A DNA stretch of 64,000 nt, taken from contig CBDCHP010000018.1 in the NCBI GenBank assembly GCA_965217265.1, positions 248,001 to 312,000 of the forward strand, in the 5' to 3' direction. Under the pieces are notes generated by a model that saw only the letters and a list, made by a program, of their open reading frames with translations, was not told the DNA's origin and searched no databases. A program made the translations under genes and the position numbers. Shown here piece by piece: positions 59,987-64,000 of this stretch. How positions within the stretch are numbered: the stretch's first letter is position 1; each line of letters starts with the position of its first letter. This stretch comes from JAGRGG01 sp965217265 (GTDB lineage Bacteria; Pseudomonadota; Alphaproteobacteria; Geminicoccales; Geminicoccaceae).

Positions 59987-62360
59987 CCGGCACCGCCTCG
60001 CCGTCGTGGCCCTGCTGACGCTCGCGGGCGGCGACCTTCCCGCCCACGGGCAGACGCCCCTAGACCCCCCGGGGTCCGACGCCGTCCCGCCCTTGCGCCG
60101 CGATCCGGTCCGCCCGCCCCTGCGCGAGGACGAGCGCTGGCGCGAGTCGATCTTCTCGGTCAGGATCAACGGCTATCCGGTGAGCGACGGCGCCTTCTTC
60201 ATCGAGGACCCGGCGGGCGGGCGGCTCGCGGTCGAGCTGGACACGGCGCGGGAATGGCGCCTCCTGATCGACACCGACAAGGTCCTCACCTTCCAGGGCC
60301 TGCCGTTCTACCCCCTGGACGCAATCCCCGGCCTGACGGCGGACCTCGATCGAGTCGCGCTCGGCCTCGGCCTCGACATCCCGGCCGACCAGTTCGAGAC
60401 CTACGTCGTCGATGCCGGCGCGCGCGAGACGGTCGACGCCGGGGCGGACCACGGCGGCTTTCTCGACTACGACCTCCTGCTCACCGAGGGCGAGGACGTC
60501 GAGCGCCGGCTCGAAGGACTGGCCGAATTCGGCGTCTTCACCCCCTACGGCGTGGCACTCAGCAGCTTCAAGGCGAGAACGCTGCTCGATGTCCCCGACC
60601 TCGTTCGCCTGGAGACGAGCTTCACCCGCGACTTTCCCGAGCGGCGCACGGGCCTCACGCTCGGCGACAGTTCGAGCATCGGCGGCGCGTTCGGCACCGG
60701 CATTCGTTTCGGCGGCGTGCACCTGTTCACCGATTTCGGCCTCGACCCCGGCTTCGTGCCGTTTCCCCTGCCGGCGATCGGCGGGCTCGCCGAGCAGCGC
60801 TCGCTCGTCGACGTACTGGTCGACAACCTCAGCCGCACGAGCGAGAGCGTGCCGCCGGGGCCGTTCGAGTTCAACAACCTGCCCGTCGTGTCCGGGGCGG
60901 GCGAGGTGCAGCTTCGGGTCCGCGACCTGCTCGGCCGCGAGCGGCTCATCACGCGCGACTACTACGTCAGCCCGCGCCTGCTGCGGCGGAGTCTGCACGA
61001 CTATTCCTACGTGCTTGGCGTCGCGCGGGAGGAGTACGCGATCAAGGATTTCGACTACGACCGGCCGATCCTGTCGGCGACGCACCGCTACGGCCTGACA
61101 AGCGGCGTCACCGGCGAGTTTCACGCCGAGGCCGAGCCGGACCGGGCAAGCCTCGTGCTCGGCGGCGTGCTCGGCATCGGCCGCTTCGGCCTCGCGAGCG
61201 GCGGGATCGGCGTCAGCGACGACGAGGATGTCGGCCGCGGCGTCGTCGCGCAAGGGGCCTACGAGTACACCGGCCGTCGCTTCGACGCCGGGCTCGGCAC
61301 CCGCTACACGCAAGAGGATTTTCGCCAGTTCGGCGATCGCGGCGTCGTCGGCCGCACCGACCAGCTCAGCTTCGGCCTCAACTTAGGCCGCCTCGGCCGC
61401 GTCGGCCTCCTCTTCCTCAACCGCGTGCTGATCGACGCCGCCGACGTCCGCTCGACGAGCCTCAGCTACAGCGCGCCCTTCGGGCCGGGCTCCTTCATCC
61501 TCAACGCGGCGAAGTCGATCGAGCCCGACGACGCGGCGGCGATCACCGCGACCTACGCCCTGCCGCTCGGCGGACGGCGCTCAAGCGCGTTCAGGGTCGA
61601 GCACGGCGACGACGGATCACGGGGTGCGGTACAGTACCGGCAGGCGCGCGACCGGACCGACCTCGGCCTCGACTGGCGCGCGGCGCTCGAAGCCGACGAG
61701 GACGGAAACGACAAGGGTCTCGCCGTCGACCTCGACTACCAGACGGGCTTCGCCGGGACCACGCTTGAGGTCGAGCGCGAGGACGGCAGCACCGCGGCGC
61801 GGGCCGGGGTGAGCGGCAGCGTCGTCTATCTGGGCGGCGATTTGTTCGCGTCCCGCCGCCTCGGCCGCGGCTTCGGCCTCGTCGAGCTGCCGGGTTTCGC
61901 CGACGTGCGCGTCTACGTCGACAACCGCGAGGTCGGGCGCACCAACGACGAGGGGCGCCTGCTCTTGCCGCGGTTGCGGCCCTACCAGCCCAACAAGGTG
62001 AGCTTCGCCGTCGAGGACCTACCGATCGACGCCCGCGTCGGCGCCACCGAGCAGGTGGCGGCCCCGGCCGCGCGCAGCGGGGTGATGATCGAGATGCCGG
62101 TCGACGGCACCGACCGCTCGCTTGCCACCCTGCGCGACCGGGACGGTGCGCCCCTGCCGGCCGGGACGCGTCTCGTGAGCGCTGACGGCGCCGTCGTGGC
62201 GCTGGTTGCCAAGGACGGTTTCGCCCAGATCGAGGGGCCGCAATCGGGCATCGTCGCCATCGAGGGAAGCGTTCGGGGCCGCGGCTTCGTCTGCCCGCTG
62301 CCGCCGCTCATAGGCGACGATCCCTTGCCCGACCGGGGAGAGATCTCGTGCGTCGATTGA
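59973..62360 (+). CDS. Fimbrial outer-membrane usher (FimD/PapC family, Csu type)
   Basis: A 795-residue outer-membrane pore protein. After a signal peptide of about 25 residues, an N-terminal periplasmic domain has INGYPVSDGAFFIED. The barrel region contains TSFTRDFPERRTGLTLGDSS and many alternating strands. The plug and C-terminal region include VDNREVGRTNDEGRLLLPRL and YQPNKVSFAVEDLPIDARVG, both well conserved in ushers. A Cys near the C-terminus (FVCPLPP) is also typical. It overlaps the chaperone gene by 14 bases and the last subunit gene by 13. Confidence 0.9.
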   Translation: MRRIDRHRLAVVALLTLAGGDLPAHGQTPLDPPGSDAVPPLRRDPVRPPLREDERWRESIFSVRINGYPVSDGAFFIEDPAGGRLAVELDTAREWRLLIDTDKVLTFQGLPFYPLDAIPGLTADLDRVALGLGLDIPADQFETYVVDAGARETVDAGADHGGFLDYDLLLTEGEDVERRLEGLAEFGVFTPYGVALSSFKARTLLDVPDLVRLETSFTRDFPERRTGLTLGDSSSIGGAFGTGIRFGGVHLFTDFGLDPGFVPFPLPAIGGLAEQRSLVDVLVDNLSRTSESVPPGPFEFNNLPVVSGAGEVQLRVRDLLGRERLITRDYYVSPRLLRRSLHDYSYVLGVAREEYAIKDFDYDRPILSATHRYGLTSGVTGEFHAEAEPDRASLVLGGVLGIGRFGLASGGIGVSDDEDVGRGVVAQGAYEYTGRRFDAGLGTRYTQEDFRQFGDRGVVGRTDQLSFGLNLGRLGRVGLLFLNRVLIDAADVRSTSLSYSAPFGPGSFILNAAKSIEPDDAAAITATYALPLGGRRSSAFRVEHGDDGSRGAVQYRQARDRTDLGLDWRAALEADEDGNDKGLAVDLDYQTGFAGTTLEVEREDGSTAARAGVSGSVVYLGGDLFASRRLGRGFGLVELPGFADVRVYVDNREVGRTNDEGRLLLPRLRPYQPNKVSFAVEDLPIDARVGATEQVAAPAARSGVMIEMPVDGTDRSLATLRDRDGAPLPAGTRLVSADGAVVALVAKDGFAQIEGPQSGIVAIEGSVRGRGFVCPLPPLIGDDPLPDRGEISCVD

Positions 62361-62776
62361 GCGTTGCCGCTGGCTTGATGCTCCTCCTCGCCGCCACGCC
62401 GGCCGAGGCCGCCTGCGACGTGTCGAGCACCGGCCTCGCGTTCGGCACGGTCGACCTCGTTCGCGGCACGACGACGGCGGGCACGATCACGATCGCTTGC
62501 GACGAGCCGGTCGGCTTTCAGGTGGCGCTGGTCTCGAACGACGACGGCACCGACCGGATCATGCGCGGCCACGAGGGCGGCGAACTGCGCTACGATTTGT
62601 TCAGCGGGCCCAACCTGCTCACCCCCTGGGGCGACGGCGCGGGGCTGGGTCCAACGGTCCTCGCCCGCAGCGACGGGGGCGCTGCGATCAACATCACCGT
62701 CTACGGCCGCATCCCCCCCCAAACCGCCGAGCCCGGCGACTACGCCGATCAGGTCATCATCGAGGTGATCTTCTAG
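62348..62776 (+). CDS. Csu-type fimbrial subunit or tip protein (spore coat U domain)
   Basis: A 142-residue exported subunit starting at GTG 62348 inside the usher gene. The signal peptide ends EAAC. The mature part has CDVSSTGLAFGTVDL near residue 24, CDEPVGFQVALVSND near 55 and the C-terminal GDYADQVIIEVIF, matching the SCPU pattern of the first gene. Being last in the operon it may be the tip adhesin or a minor subunit. It is shorter than many tip proteins of this class. Confidence 0.82.
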   Translation: MRRLSVAAGLMLLLAATPAEAACDVSSTGLAFGTVDLVRGTTTAGTITIACDEPVGFQVALVSNDDGTDRIMRGHEGGELRYDLFSGPNLLTPWGDGAGLGPTVLARSDGGAAINITVYGRIPPQTAEPGDYADQVIIEVIF

Positions 62777-63105
62777 AGCAATTTTGCCGAAGTTTGCGGT
62801 GTCACGCTACCCTCCATCATGCCCCGGATCAAGCCCGGGGTGTGGCCTGTCTTGAGCCGCCCGAAATTTGATCCAAAACTCAACCGGACACAACCACACC
62901 GCGTTCCCGCGCCGGGCACGGGATCGATCCGTGAACCGGCGTCGCCCACGTTTGCGTGGTCTGACGGGCACGTCTTATCAGCCTCGGCGCCACAAACGCG
63001 GCCAATGACGCCTGTGCGTGCGAAAAGAGCTTTGGCTCCACCGCCGTCGCGGCTAGTGTGTTGCCCGCCCTCTCTTCAACCGTAGAATGATAAGCCAGCG
63101 CACCG
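62777..63105. other. Gap between pilus operon and lytic transglycosylase, with hairpin and putative promoter
   Basis: No gene is supported in these 329 bases. CCCCGGATCAAGCCCGGGG at 62822-62840 is a hairpin matching, inverted, the one at 12049-12067; it may end pilus transcripts. Near the right end TTGCCC (63061-63066) and TAGAAT (63083-63088), 16 bases apart, could form a sigma70-type promoter for the next gene. Confidence 0.5.
62822..62840. repeat. Short CCCCGG hairpin, copy 2
   Basis: CCCCGGATCAAGCCCGGGG, a 6-bp stem. It matches, in inverse orientation, the palindrome upstream of the exported beta-propeller-like gene. Confidence 0.55.
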
Positions 63106-64000
63106 ATGCCCTTCCCTCGCCGTCTCCTCCTCGTACTCCCTTTCGCCCTCGTCGCCCTGCCGTGCGTCGCCCGGGCCGAGTTCGGCGCGTGGCGCGCGGA
63201 CGTGCGCGCCGAGGCGGCGCGGGCCGGGATCGGCGAGGCGGCGCTCGGCGCGCTCGACCGGGCGGCGCCGATCGAGCGCGTCATCGAGCTGGACCGGCGC
63301 CAGCCCGAGGGCCGCTACACCTTCACCGACTACCGCGACCGGGTCATCAACGACGCCCGCGTCGAGAAGGGCCGGCGGCTCTTGGCCGAGCACCGCGAGT
63401 TGCTGGCGCGAACCGAGGCGCGCTACGGCGTGCCGGCCGAGATCATCGTGGCGCTCTGGGGCATCGAGTCCAGCTTCGGCGAGTTCAAGGGGCGCTTTCC
63501 GGTGATCGACGCGCTCGCCACGCTCGCCTACGACGGCAGGCGGGCCGACTTCTTCAAGGGCGAACTGCTCAGTGCTCTGAAGATCATCGACAACGGCGAC
63601 GTCACGGCGGACGGCATGTACGGCTCCTGGGCCGGTGCGATGGGTCAGTCGCAGTTCATGCCGTCGACCTATCTCGGCTACGCCGTCGACGCCGACGGCG
63701 ACGGCCGACGCGACATCTGGACCGACCTGCCCGACACCTTCGCCTCGATGGCGAACTACTTGAGCCGCATGGGCTGGGACGGGGCCTATATCTGGGGGCG
63801 GCCGGTGCGCGCCCCGACCGATGTCGCGGGGCGCTACGGCGGCCTCGACGAGGCGGCCGGGCTCGACGTCTGGGAGCGGCGCGGCGTGCGCCGCCAGGAC
63901 GGCAGCACCCTTCCCAAGGCCCCCATCGACGCTTCGCTCTTGGCCCTGGGCGAGAACGAGGGCGAGGCGCCCTACTACCTCGTCTACAACAACTACCGCG
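63106..64000 (+). CDS. Lytic murein transglycosylase, MltB/SltB family (cut by window end)
   Basis: 298 codons are visible and the end is missing. A signal peptide of about 24 residues ends VARAE. The catalytic Glu lies in IVALWGIESSFGEFKGRFPV near residue 123. AGAMGQSQFMPSTYLGYAVD near 182 is the conserved substrate-groove block, and DGRRDIWTDLPDTFASMANY follows. It cleaves peptidoglycan glycan chains in the periplasm, forming anhydromuramyl ends. ATG 63106 begins the signal peptide. A peptidoglycan-binding domain may follow beyond the window. Confidence 0.93.
   Translation, partial: MPFPRRLLLVLPFALVALPCVARAEFGAWRADVRAEAARAGIGEAALGALDRAAPIERVIELDRRQPEGRYTFTDYRDRVINDARVEKGRRLLAEHRELLARTEARYGVPAEIIVALWGIESSFGEFKGRFPVIDALATLAYDGRRADFFKGELLSALKIIDNGDVTADGMYGSWAGAMGQSQFMPSTYLGYAVDADGDGRRDIWTDLPDTFASMANYLSRMGWDGAYIWGRPVRAPTDVAGRYGGLDEAAGLDVWERRGVRRQDGSTLPKAPIDASLLALGENEGEAPYYLVYNNYR

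Noticed and set aside
1..64000. CRISPR array
   Set aside because: No regularly spaced short direct repeats were found. The palindromes are too long, too far apart and placed singly at gene ends.
1..64000. tRNA or rRNA genes
   Set aside because: The gaps were read for the T-loop pattern (GGTTCGAATCC-like) and acceptor pairing; none was convincing.

Overview
The window is a high-GC chromosome segment from an alphaproteobacterium. Three things suggest this: the block zapA - 6S RNA - 5-formyl-THF cyclo-ligase divergent from tkt-gap, the tripartite sugar-acid (TRAP) transport and oxidation genes, and a PAS_5-type small protein. A Rhodospirillales-like origin is plausible, but the sequence alone does not fix the order. 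Most of the window is densely coded, with many ATGA/TGATG gene overlaps. GC drops clearly in two accessory patches, 29.4-30.9 kb and the middle of the HerA gene at 48.9-49.4 kb.

Layout. 1-2.9 kb: end of a SitABCD-type metal ABC importer. 3.1-7.1 kb: an SDR, a PAS-GGDEF-EAL protein and an orphan SpoVR. 7.3-20.0 kb: a sugar-acid uptake and catabolism region (TRAP DctPQM, altronate dehydratase, a beta-hydroxyacid dehydrogenase, a 2-hydroxyacid dehydrogenase, L-idonate 5-dehydrogenase, gluconate 5-dehydrogenase and several exporters). No regulator gene is visible in it. 20.2-26.2 kb: a type I secretion ABC/HlyD pair divergent from an exported protein and a chemoreceptor. 26.3-29.4 kb: an RlmI-type methyltransferase and gamma-glutamyltransferase. 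29.4-30.9 kb: an AT-rich gene cut by a 778-bp IS1-family element with a perfect 9-bp target duplication. 30.9-37.3 kb: YmdB, 5-FCL, 6S RNA, ZapA, DUF4164, transketolase, GAPDH, MOSC. 37.3-39.8 kb: a small kinase-like ATPase, a decayed IS630 copy and a PAS_5 protein. 40.0-47.6 kb: chorismate synthase, FabI, YihY and an RND efflux pair. 47.8-52.5 kb: a HerA-NurA-DNA methyltransferase cassette, probably a defence island, with frame breaks in HerA and in the methyltransferase. 52.6-58.7 kb: IlvD, a small membrane protein, spermidine synthase, two small unknown proteins and a hybrid kinase. 58.8-62.8 kb: a Csu-type chaperone-usher pilus operon. The window ends inside an MltB-like lytic transglycosylase.

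The most unusual signal is a family of about 150-bp imperfect palindromes: seven full copies and one decayed copy. Every copy lies just downstream of a gene's stop codon, and in six of the seven full copies the stop codon of a neighbouring gene lies in the element's own terminal bases. Each arm places a GC-rich stem before a T-rich tract on its own strand, so the element looks like a mobile or amplified bidirectional terminator. The second strong candidate system is the HerA-NurA-methyltransferase cassette, with an inverted repeat filling the spacer of its predicted promoter.
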